A stretch of DNA of 12,772 nt from CAZWVM01 sp964637705 (GTDB lineage Bacteria > UBA8481): the NCBI GenBank assembly GCA_964637705.1, contig CAZWVM010000101.1, positions 1 through 12,772 on the forward strand, written 5' to 3'. Below, piece by piece: positions 1-6,239 of the stretch. The notes under the pieces were generated by a model. That model was not told the origin of the DNA, did no database searches, and saw only the letters and a list, made by a program, of their open reading frames with translations. A program made the position numbers and the translations under genes. Within the stretch, counting starts at the first letter, position 1, and each line of letters begins with the position of its first letter.

Positions 1-728
1 GCGCGGAGATCACGAGCCACGCGGGATCGATCCGCTTCGAGAAGGGCGTGAAGGGACAGGGCAAGGGACGCATTCGCGCCGCCCGGGACATTCACGCGAA
101 GTTCATCGAGAACGCGACGATCGAGGCCGGTGGAGACGTGATCGTCGCGGAGCATGTCATGCATTCGACGATTCTCACGGCGGGCGGCGTCTCCGTCGAG
201 GGCAGTCCCGGCGTTCTCCTCGGGGGACGCGTCGCCTTCGTCACGCGCCTGAAGGCGCGCCAGGTCGGCGCGGATTCCAACCCGCGCACCGCGATCTACA
301 TGGGCGACTGGATCGTCGGCGAGGCGAGGAAGCGGATCCAGGAACTGAAGGACACCCTCAAGGAGCTTCGCGCCGTCGCCGAGTCGATGCACGAGGGCAT
401 CCTGGAGCTGCGGAGGCTGTCGCTCGAGGACCCCGACCGTCACGGGGAGCGCATCGCGACGCTTTCGAAGTCGACCGAGCCCTATCCGCGGACGCTCGAG
501 CGGATGAAGGAGGTCCACGACGAGATCGTGGATCTCGAGAAGAAGGTCCGGCCGGCGGAGACGAAACCCGTCATGGAGGTGACCGGTTCCCTCTTCCCCG
601 GCGTCACGTTCTCGGGCGAGGGGATCGAGGAGGCGCCGGTGCGGCGCGAGCGGCGAAGCCTGCGCATCACGATCGCCGAGGACCCGGACGGGAAGCCGGC
701 CTTCAGCATGAGACAGCTCCGTGGCTGA
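1..728 (+). CDS. FapA/DUF342-family polymer-binding protein, C-terminal part (5' end outside window)
   Basis: Partial gene; the reading frame is open from base 3 and gives 241 residues before the TGA at 726-728. The first ~100 residues are short glycine-rich beta repeats (for example AARDIHAKFIENATIEAGGD and GGVSVEG), as in the right-handed beta-helix of the FapA/DUF342 family. About residues 106-182 form a charged helical stretch (EARKRIQELKDTLKELR... to ...EIVDLEKKV) matching the family's coiled coil. The C-terminus returns to beta structure with the family-like phrase GSLFPGVTF. Family members are cytoplasmic and described as flagellar-assembly or polymer-binding proteins; the role here is unknown. 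A GTG at 48 is internal to the repeats and is not taken as the start. The 3' end overlaps the next gene by 8 bases, suggesting co-transcription. Confidence 0.85.
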   Translation, partial: AEITSHAGSIRFEKGVKGQGKGRIRAARDIHAKFIENATIEAGGDVIVAEHVMHSTILTAGGVSVEGSPGVLLGGRVAFVTRLKARQVGADSNPRTAIYMGDWIVGEARKRIQELKDTLKELRAVAESMHEGILELRRLSLEDPDRHGERIATLSKSTEPYPRTLERMKEVHDEIVDLEKKVRPAETKPVMEVTGSLFPGVTFSGEGIEEAPVRRERRSLRITIAEDPDGKPAFSMRQLRG

Positions 729-1263
729 GGCGAACCTGCCGCCGGAACCGCCGTCCGGCGATCCGGTCGACGAACGCGGCATTCTCGCAATGAGCGTGAA
801 GTATGTCGTCATCGATCCGCGCAACCAGACGCCGATCGTGGTGCTGATGAGCGAGGACGAGAAGTATTCTCTTCCGATCTGGATTGGCCCCTACGAGGCC
901 ACGGCGATCATCATGGCGCTCGAGGACGTAGAGCTTCCGCGACCGATGACTCACGACCTCGTCCGGGAGATGCTGATCGCCCTGGACGTCAGGCTCGACT
1001 TCGTCGTGATCCACGAGATCAAGAACGGGACCTTCTTCGCCGAGATGGCGCTGCGCGTCGGCGACCGGACGGTTTCCGTGGACGCGCGCCCGAGCGATTC
1101 CATCGCGCTCGCCCTGCGCATGGACGCCCCGATCCTCGCCGAGAAGGCCGTCTGCGACGACGCCGACGCGATCGACCGGTTCCTGAAGGAGGCGCAGGCC
1201 GAGCAGTACAAGACCTTCCTGGAGAACCTCGATCCGGGTCAGCTCAACAAGTACAAGATCTGA
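721..1263 (+). CDS. Bifunctional nuclease-domain (BFN/DUF151) protein
   Basis: 180 residues from GTG 721. The BFN/DUF151 domain covers about residues 25-145 with its diagnostic blocks: LPIWIG (51-56) followed by EA, RPMTHDL (74-80), NGTFFAEM (102-109) and DARPSDSIALAL (121-132). The tail FLENLDPGQLNKYKI resembles the conserved end of bacterial members; no UVR domain follows. Plant relatives were reported to have DNase and RNase activity, and small bacterial members are widespread with poorly defined roles. The start is uncertain. GTG 721 lies inside the upstream gene (8-base overlap) and gives a 23-residue proline- and acid-rich leader, whereas ATG 790 begins right at the domain (MSVKYVV). 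Neither has a clear SD, so translational coupling from the upstream gene favours 721. Confidence 0.88.
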   Translation: MAEANLPPEPPSGDPVDERGILAMSVKYVVIDPRNQTPIVVLMSEDEKYSLPIWIGPYEATAIIMALEDVELPRPMTHDLVREMLIALDVRLDFVVIHEIKNGTFFAEMALRVGDRTVSVDARPSDSIALALRMDAPILAEKAVCDDADAIDRFLKEAQAEQYKTFLENLDPGQLNKYKI

Positions 1264-1298
1264 ACGCGGTCCGGTCCCGATCATGGACGTTTCCCGAG

Positions 1299-1304
1299 AG
1301 GAGG
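1299..1304 (+). promoter_or_regulatory. Shine-Dalgarno AGGAGG deciding the cysQ start
   Basis: A perfect AGGAGG sits five bases before GTG 1310, within a longer purine run 1296-1306. It supports GTG 1310 over the in-frame ATG at 1283, which has no SD. Confidence 0.7.
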
Positions 1305-1309
1305 GGTCC

Positions 1310-2086
1310 GTGACGCCTTGCCGGGCGGAGATGGAGGTCGCGCTCGATGCCGCCCTCCGGGCGGCCCGCCTCGTTCTCTCCCATTTCCGGCGAGAAGGAC
1401 TCGAGGTGATGGAAAAGAGACCCGGCGATCCGGTGACCGAGGCCGATCTCGCCGCCGACCGACTCATCCGCTCATGCGTTTCCTCCGCGTTTCCCGAAGA
1501 TGGATGGCTCTCGGAGGAGACGGCCGACGACCCGGAGCGACTCCGGAAGCGGCGCGTCTGGGTGGTCGATCCGATCGACGGCACGCGCGAGTTCGTGCGC
1601 GGCGTGGCCGAATTTGTCGTTTCGGTCGGCTTCTGCGTCGACGGTACGCCCGTCCTGGGCGCGGTCGTCAATCCTGCCGAGCGGCTGGTCTTCCGGGGAG
1701 TCGTCGGCCACGGAGCTTTCCTGAACGATGCGCCCATCGCCCCCTCCGTGCCGGTCTCCCGCCCGAAAATTCTCGTCTCCCGCACGGAGACGGCGAAGGG
1801 ACTCTGGACCGGCTACGAGGACCGGGTGGAGACCACGGCGTGCGGCTCGATCGCCTACAAGATCTGCCAGGCGGCCGCGGGGCGATGCGACGGCGTCGTC
1901 ACCCGCCGTCCCCGCTCGGAGTGGGATATCGCGGGCGCCGTCGCCGTGATGCGGGCGGCGGGCGGCGTCGTCCGCGAGGTCTCGGGCGAGGAATTGCTCT
2001 TCAACCGGCCGGTGCCCCGCACCCGCAGCGGTCTCGTCGCGTCCCATCCCCGGTTCGTGGAAGCGCTCCTGTCGGCGACGCGGTGA
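1310..2086 (+). CDS. cysQ: CysQ-like 3'(2'),5'-bisphosphate nucleotidase (inositol monophosphatase superfamily)
   Basis: 258 residues from GTG 1310; an ATG at 1283 would add nine residues but lacks an SD. Metal-ligand motifs of the Mg-dependent, Li-sensitive phosphatase superfamily are all visible: DPVTEAD (40-46), SEET (68-71), DPIDGT (87-92) and EWDIAGA (204-210). DGT is followed by R-E-F and then AEFVVSVG, the CysQ pattern (DGTKEF...GEF), rather than the T-N-F of inositol monophosphatases. CysQ hydrolyses 3'-phosphoadenosine 5'-phosphate to AMP and phosphate, clearing the by-product of sulfate assimilation and sulfation. No sulfur genes are nearby, so the substrate is inferred from motifs only; another small phosphomonoester is possible. 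It lies 46 bases after the BFN gene and ends 18 bases from the convergent minus-strand operon, with no terminator hairpin visible in that gap. Confidence 0.85.
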   Translation: MTPCRAEMEVALDAALRAARLVLSHFRREGLEVMEKRPGDPVTEADLAADRLIRSCVSSAFPEDGWLSEETADDPERLRKRRVWVVDPIDGTREFVRGVAEFVVSVGFCVDGTPVLGAVVNPAERLVFRGVVGHGAFLNDAPIAPSVPVSRPKILVSRTETAKGLWTGYEDRVETTACGSIAYKICQAAAGRCDGVVTRRPRSEWDIAGAVAVMRAAGGVVREVSGEELLFNRPVPRTRSGLVASHPRFVEALLSATR

Positions 2087-2104
2087 ATGGAGAGAGATTC
2101 GCCC

Positions 2105-2548
2105 TCAGGCCGGCGCGGATCCGCCCGCCTTCTTCCTCGACTTCAGCTTGCGGGCCACGGCGTGACGTAGTTTCATCTTCCAGCTCTTCACGATCTCGTA
2201 GGCCTCGCGCCCCCCGATGACGATTCCCAGGAGCAGCACGCCCCAGCTCGCGGCATAGCACTCGGCCGCGTAGGCCATGCACCCGCAGACGATGAGAAGG
2301 GGCGCGCCGACCAGGGACATGACGAAGGAGAAGACGACGATACCGACACCGAGCTTGAGCTTCCACCCGACGCGAACCTTGACCTGCACCTCGCGGATGT
2401 CGATGTCGTCGATCGTCTCGACCCGGTCCTTCTCCAGTTCGACGTCGATCTCCAGCACGTCCCCGTTCGCGTCGATCGCACCTTCCGGCTCCGTCCCGTT
2501 TCCGTTCGGACCCTCCGGCTCGTTCTCGCGTTTCGATTCGTCGATCAT
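2105..2548 (-). CDS. Small two-helix membrane protein of unknown function
   Basis: 147 residues; not a family I recognise. The first ~60 residues are strongly acidic and rich in E, D, G and N (for example DVLEIDVELEKDRVETIDDI). Two hydrophobic segments follow at about 66-92 (LGVGIVVFSFVMSLVGAPLL...) and 97-113 (WGVLLLGIVIGG). The last ~25 residues are very basic (KSWKMKLRHAVARKLKSRKK). The helical hairpin, with basic tail and soluble acidic head, fits an inner-membrane protein with both ends in the cytoplasm. It has a strong SD (GGAGGA, plus-strand 2555-2560, six bases from ATG 2548), and its ATG shares ATGA with the stop of the double-GAF gene, so the two are probably co-translated. It is the last gene of the minus-strand run. 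A much longer in-frame extension upstream only reads the GAF gene in the wrong frame. Confidence 0.8.
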   Translation of the reverse strand: MIDESKRENEPEGPNGNGTEPEGAIDANGDVLEIDVELEKDRVETIDDIDIREVQVKVRVGWKLKLGVGIVVFSFVMSLVGAPLLIVCGCMAYAAECYAASWGVLLLGIVIGGREAYEIVKSWKMKLRHAVARKLKSRKKAGGSAPA

Positions 2549-3651
2549 GCCCGTTCCTCCGCCCCCCGTGCGTCGCCGTCGTCCCGCTTCAGGGCGTGTT
2601 CGATGAGCAGCGCGGTCTGGGCGAGAATCGCGCGACACGAGGCGATCTCCTCGTCGGTGAAGGGCCTCAGATCCTCGAGCCCCCGCGCGGTCAGGAAGAC
2701 CGCCACCAGGCGTTCCTCGATCACGACGGGCAGCGCGAGAACCGGGCCGAGCGCCTGCCGGCCCGGCGCCCTTCCGATCTCCTTCGGCGGCGCGAGACTC
2801 TTCTCTCGCATCTCCACGGCCGCCTCGACAAGCAGGGATTCCACCATGTCGCGCGCCCCGGAACGAGGCGCGCCGAAAGCGAGCGGCTTGCCGAGCCGCT
2901 CGGGCAGGCCGACCACGGCCAGGGGACGCAGAACCTCCGTCTCGGGCCTGTAGATCCCGGCGCGCTCCACGTCGATGAATCTCATCAGCGAACGCAGGAT
3001 CTCCTCGCTCACGATCGTGCTCGAGGCCCCGGAGAGAAGAACCGACGCGGATGAATAGAGATGGAACCATCGCTCCGCGTCGACGCGGTAGCGGGTGCTT
3101 GACTCGTAGAGCGTCTCGGCCATCCGGATGATGCTCAATCCCGCCGCCAGCGCCCGGCCGTAGGAACGGAGGTTCTCCAGGACCCCCGGGACGAACTCGT
3201 CGTCGGCGATCCGGGGGTTGTGCACGCAGAGAACTCCGAGAATGCGGCCCGCCTCGTTCACCAGGGGAAGCGCCGCCACGGCGGAAATGACCGGGGCCGA
3301 GCGGGAGGGACGGAACGACGCATGGGGGCTCGACGACTGGTGAACTTCCATCTGGCCGGAAGCGAAGGCCGCTCCCGCCACGCCCTCTCCCCGCTGAAAG
3401 CGCCGCCCCGGGATCTGGATGTCCGCGTCGTCGAAGGAGGAGATGAGGATGATCGAGTGCCCGGCGGAATCGGCGAGAAAAAGGGAGGCCCCGTGCGAAC
3501 CGGCGGTCTCGGCCGCCTGCCGACATGCCGTTCGGTAGAAGAGCGTCGGCTCCCACTTGCGCTCGTCGGACATGGCGCGGGACGTCATTTCCAGCACCGC
3601 CAGCGAGGGGTGCATGTTCTCAGTCGTCGTCGGGTCCGTCCGGTCGCTCAT
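2545..3651 (-). CDS. Double-GAF-domain sensor-like protein
   Basis: 368 residues from ATG 3651. Residues ~30-175 form a convincing GAF domain: beta core ASLFLAD, the characteristic RFQRGEGVAGAAFASGQ (85-100), then AVAALPLVNEAGRILGVLCV. A helical linker (~176-200, RMAETLYESSTRYRVDAERW) joins a second, more diverged GAF-like domain (~195-355) ending LPVVIEERLVAVFLTAR...FTDEEIASCRAILAQTALLI. GAF domains bind small ligands such as cyclic nucleotides or haem, or mediate dimerisation; no ligand can be named here. There is no kinase, GGDEF, EAL or DNA-binding output domain, so any signal must pass through a partner, possibly the membrane protein whose ATG overlaps its stop. In-frame codons before ATG 3651 are non-conserved and run into the upstream gene. 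A possible promoter lies just upstream (3660-3688). Confidence 0.85.
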   Translation of the reverse strand: MSDRTDPTTTENMHPSLAVLEMTSRAMSDERKWEPTLFYRTACRQAAETAGSHGASLFLADSAGHSIILISSFDDADIQIPGRRFQRGEGVAGAAFASGQMEVHQSSSPHASFRPSRSAPVISAVAALPLVNEAGRILGVLCVHNPRIADDEFVPGVLENLRSYGRALAAGLSIIRMAETLYESSTRYRVDAERWFHLYSSASVLLSGASSTIVSEEILRSLMRFIDVERAGIYRPETEVLRPLAVVGLPERLGKPLAFGAPRSGARDMVESLLVEAAVEMREKSLAPPKEIGRAPGRQALGPVLALPVVIEERLVAVFLTARGLEDLRPFTDEEIASCRAILAQTALLIEHALKRDDGDARGAEERA

Positions 3652-3659
3652 CGCTCCCC

Positions 3660-3688
3660 ATTCTCCACGAAGAACGGCCGCCTGCCAA
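3660..3688 (-). promoter_or_regulatory. Candidate promoter for the double-GAF gene
   Basis: Read on the minus strand, TTGGCA (plus 3688-3683, 5/6 to TTGACA) is followed after exactly 17 bases by GAGAAT (3665-3660, 4/6 to TATAAT). Eight bases then separate it from ATG 3651. It lies in the 61-base gap between the glycosyltransferase and GAF genes. The GGGGAG next to the ATG has only two spacer bases, too close for a normal SD, so a leaderless or near-leaderless start is possible. Pattern match only. Confidence 0.35.
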
Positions 3689-3712
3689 CCCCGTCGCCCG
3701 GCCGGGACCTCG

Positions 3713-4828
3713 TCACGGGCGATGATCGGCCACGACGCGGCGATAAAGCGATTCGACGCGGTCGAGCATTCCGCCCCGGCCGAATTCACTTCGAGCGATC
3801 CTCTTCCCGTTCTCGCCCATCGCCCGCGCCTCGGCCGGATGATCGAGCAGGTGCCGCAAGGCCTCGGTCAGCGCCTCGACGTCCCCGGTCGGGACGCAGC
3901 GGCCGTTCTGGCCGTCGCGCGCCAGTTCCGGCATCGACGTGTTGTCATACGCGACGACGGGTTTGCCCGCGGCCATGGCCTCGATGAGGACGATGCCGAA
4001 ACCCTCGTGGTAGGACGGGAGCACGAGCACGTCGCAGTGCTGGTAGGCCGCGAGGAGAGTTTCGCGCGGCAGAACGCCGAGCCGGTGAAGCCCCTCGACC
4101 CGGGGCGGTTCCCCGTAACCGTAGTCGGGGCCCGCCACCAGGAGTTCGGCTCCGGTCCCGGCCCGAAGGCTCCTCAAGGCCGCGCACAGGTCGTCCAGTC
4201 CCTTGTCGCGGGAGAGCCGCCCCGCGAAGAGGATCCGTCGCCCGCGCGGGATCTCCGAAAACGGGTCGGGCCTCTCGATCCGCCACTCCTCCTCGTCGAT
4301 CGAGGGCGATAGGATCTCGATCGCGGGCGCATCCGGGTGGTCTCGCCTGAGGCTCGACCTCTCGCTTCGGGAGAGGGCGGTCCAGAGCGGCACGCGCTCG
4401 GCATGCCGCCCGAAAGCCGCTCGCAGAAACCCGTAGAGCCGTCCCTCGCGCCATCGACCGCCCGTGGGCGAGACGAGCACCGGGTGGCGCACGCGCATCC
4501 GCGACGGACCGTCGACGCTGTAGTAGCCGAGTCCGAAGGCGTGGATCACGTCGGGCCTGAATCGTCGTATCCGCTCGGCCAGGCCGGGCCAGAGCGGGTA
4601 GCAATGGCCCGGAACGCCGTAGCTCCGATGACGGTAGACGGGCACGCCGCCCAGGACGAGATCCCGGGTATCCCGGAGCCGGACCCCGGCGACGTGACGC
4701 TCGAGATCCGACGTCGCCACGGCGACATCATGCCCCCGGCGCGCCAGGCCCTCGGCGATCGAGCGCGCGAAATCGTCGGCCCCCCCCACGGTCGGGTGGT
4801 AGGTGATGCACGACAGGAGGACCCTCAC
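3713..4828 (-). CDS. GT4-family glycosyltransferase
   Basis: 371 residues from GTG 4828, which shares GTGA with the pgeF stop and has a GGAG five bases upstream (plus 4834-4837). The protein has the GT-B fold signature of family GT4. The N-terminal Rossmann half begins MRVLLSCITYHPTVGGADDF, with the glycine-rich acceptor-side loop (11-16), and contains RPDVIHAFGLGYYS. The C-terminal half has LFAGRLSRDKG (200-210), VAGPDYGYGEPP and the catalytic E-x7-E EGFGIVLIEA (E275, E283), where the nucleotide-sugar donor is held. Retaining transfer from a nucleotide sugar to a glycan, lipid or protein is expected; donor and acceptor cannot be read. There are no membrane helices. It is separated from the other glycosyltransferases of the window and sits within the signalling-gene run, directly coupled to pgeF. 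Confidence 0.9.
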   Translation of the reverse strand: MRVLLSCITYHPTVGGADDFARSIAEGLARRGHDVAVATSDLERHVAGVRLRDTRDLVLGGVPVYRHRSYGVPGHCYPLWPGLAERIRRFRPDVIHAFGLGYYSVDGPSRMRVRHPVLVSPTGGRWREGRLYGFLRAAFGRHAERVPLWTALSRSERSSLRRDHPDAPAIEILSPSIDEEEWRIERPDPFSEIPRGRRILFAGRLSRDKGLDDLCAALRSLRAGTGAELLVAGPDYGYGEPPRVEGLHRLGVLPRETLLAAYQHCDVLVLPSYHEGFGIVLIEAMAAGKPVVAYDNTSMPELARDGQNGRCVPTGDVEALTEALRHLLDHPAEARAMGENGKRIARSEFGRGGMLDRVESLYRRVVADHRP

Positions 4829-5484
4829 GGCGTCTCCCGCGCGATCGCCGCGAGATTCCGCCCCGCCGACTCTCCCTCGCGGCGATACGATCGGAATCGC
4901 CGGTCGCAGATCGTGCACCCGAACGGCTCGCTGAAGGCGACGCTCGCGACGCCCCGCGTCCTAAGATGGCGACGCGCGGTCTCGGGCAGGTCGAGTCGTC
5001 GTCCCTGCATCACCGGTTCCACGCCCGCCCCCTCGATTGCCGCCACGACCTCCGGCCCGACCTCGTAGCAGCATCCCTTCGCGGCCGGCCCCAGGGTCAC
5101 CGATCGGATCGATGCCGCGCCGAGCGTATCGACGGCCCGGCCGAGGATCCCCGCGGCCAGCCCCCGCCATCCGGCGTGAACGGCCATCACCCGATCGCCG
5201 GCATCGAAGAGGAGAGGCAGGCAGTCGGCCGTGAAGACGCCCACCCACCGGTCCGCCCATGACGTCCAGACCGCGTCGCCCTCGCCCAGGATCGTCGGCA
5301 GGAGCGGTCGCGACGGCCGCCCCCCGGCCTCCAGGATCGCCGTGCCGTGAACCTGCCGCGCGACGAAGCCGTCCCGCAGGCCCGTCCGCGCCGCGAAACG
5401 GTAATACCGTTCCAGCGCCTCGTCGAAATCCGCTCCGGATTCCGGCAGGCTCATGTCCTCGAACTGGAAGAAGCAGCGTGCCAT
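4825..5484 (-). CDS. pgeF: PgeF/YfiH-family purine nucleoside phosphorylase (laccase-domain protein)
   Basis: 219 residues from ATG 5484. Family motifs are clear: ARQVHGT (42-48), FTADCLPLL (84-92), AVHAGWRGLA (101-110), GPAAKGCCYEVGPEV (132-146), and the C-terminal CTIC (190-193) with SYRREGESAGRN (199-210). The three expected zinc ligands are present (H46, C88, H103). YfiH/LACC1-type proteins have been reported to phosphorolyse or deaminate purine nucleosides, and the E. coli member also to act in peptidoglycan-precursor editing; older databases call them polyphenol oxidases. The protein is a little short for the family (about 240-250). The usual N-terminal F-S-T-R...GG-x-S segment before the HG motif is absent, although the metal site is intact. 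Codons upstream of ATG 5484 do not supply it. No SD is visible; a candidate promoter ends six bases before the ATG. The stop overlaps the following glycosyltransferase start. Confidence 0.88.
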   Translation of the reverse strand: MARCFFQFEDMSLPESGADFDEALERYYRFAARTGLRDGFVARQVHGTAILEAGGRPSRPLLPTILGEGDAVWTSWADRWVGVFTADCLPLLFDAGDRVMAVHAGWRGLAAGILGRAVDTLGAASIRSVTLGPAAKGCCYEVGPEVVAAIEGAGVEPVMQGRRLDLPETARRHLRTRGVASVAFSEPFGCTICDRRFRSYRREGESAGRNLAAIARETP

Positions 5485-5490
5485 GGTCCG

Positions 5491-5519
5491 ATTATCCACG
5501 GCGCGCGCGGGATTGAGAA
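5491..5519 (-). promoter_or_regulatory. Candidate promoter just upstream of pgeF
   Basis: On the minus strand, TTCTCA (plus 5519-5514, 4/6 to TTGACA), a 17-base spacer and GATAAT (5496-5491, 5/6 to TATAAT) are followed by six bases and ATG 5484. It lies in the 41-base gap after the GYF-PilZ gene. It would allow pgeF and the genes after it to be expressed separately from the kinase genes, starting at or next to the ATG. Pattern match only. Confidence 0.35.
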
Positions 5520-5525
5520 CGGAAT

Positions 5526-6212
5526 TCAGGCTCCGCCGGAGAGCCGTCTTTCGAGGAACCGGATGAGGTTGCGCCGGTCGTCGGCGGGCAGGTTGGAGAA
5601 CATCACCCCGTGCTCGACGTAGCCGAATTCCAGGGACGGCGCCGTGCGCACGACGATCGCCATGACCTTGAAAAGGCCGAAGGACTCGTCTCCGAAATCC
5701 GTCTCGATCCGGATCGTCCGGCCGGGCTCGATCGTCTCCTCCGTCTCGATCCCGATCCCTCCCATCGAGACATTGAGGACGCGGCAATGGTGATAATCCC
5801 TCTCCGTCGGCATGCGCTGGGCCTGGACCGCGTAGTAGCGCCCCTTCGCGATCGCGTCGAACCGCAGGTAGTGCCGGTTCCCCTTCCGCTCGTGCTCGAA
5901 GAGGCTCTCGGGGATCGGCATTTGGCGCACAACGGGCGCCGGCACGGAGCCGGAAGAGACGGTTCCTCCGGACGAGGCGGCGGGCGCCGCGGAGGACGGC
6001 GCGGCCGCGAGCTTCGAAGAATAGAAGCCCGAGCCCTTGCTCCGGAAGAAGGCCGCCAGGTCCGGGCACTCGCGCGCCGCGACCCACCGGTTCTCCTCGT
6101 CGATCCAGACCCAGTCGTCGGGGCCGAAACGCCCCTCCTGGAACCAGATCTGGAGCCGGTCGAGATCCGCCGGGCCGAAGGTCTGTCCGCGCGTATGGAT
6201 GTAACGCCACAT
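5526..6212 (-). CDS. GYF_2 - PilZ domain fusion protein (putative c-di-GMP effector)
   Basis: 228 residues from ATG 6212, with SD GAGGGGG (plus 6219-6225) six bases upstream. Residues 1-~56 match a bacterial GYF_2 domain: MWRYIHTRGQTFGP, then LQIWFQEGRF and DDWVWIDEENRWVAARE, a small fold usually associated with protein or peptide binding. An Ala/Ser/Pro linker (~67-95) leads to a PilZ domain (~107-220). Both c-di-GMP-binding motifs are intact: RxxxR at R109-R113 (RKGNR) and NxSxxG at 147-152 (NVSMGG). The rest of the beta barrel is recognisable (GIGIETEETIEPGRTIRIE). There is no signal peptide or membrane helix. It probably docks a partner through GYF when c-di-GMP is bound; the partner is unknown. 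It follows the kinase gene after 27 bases, so a link to phosphosignalling is plausible but inferred. Confidence 0.87.
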   Translation of the reverse strand: MWRYIHTRGQTFGPADLDRLQIWFQEGRFGPDDWVWIDEENRWVAARECPDLAAFFRSKGSGFYSSKLAAAPSSAAPAASSGGTVSSGSVPAPVVRQMPIPESLFEHERKGNRHYLRFDAIAKGRYYAVQAQRMPTERDYHHCRVLNVSMGGIGIETEETIEPGRTIRIETDFGDESFGLFKVMAIVVRTAPSLEFGYVEHGVMFSNLPADDRRNLIRFLERRLSGGA

Positions 6213-6239
6213 CGTCCGCCCCCTCGATCCGCCGCCTCG

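Noticed and set aside
2115..2124. Palindrome GCGGATCCGC near the convergent gene ends as a terminator
   Set aside because: It lies inside the membrane-protein coding region, has no loop and no T-run, and is expected by chance at this GC content.
1318..2220. 300-codon plus-strand open frame overlapping cysQ and running past its stop
   Set aside because: Arg/Pro/Gly-rich out-of-frame reading of cysQ that ends within the convergent membrane-protein gene; no domain.
2549..3556. In-frame N-terminal extension of the small membrane protein to 483 residues
   Set aside because: The extension reads the double-GAF gene out of frame. The strong SD and ATGA overlap at 2548 mark the real start.
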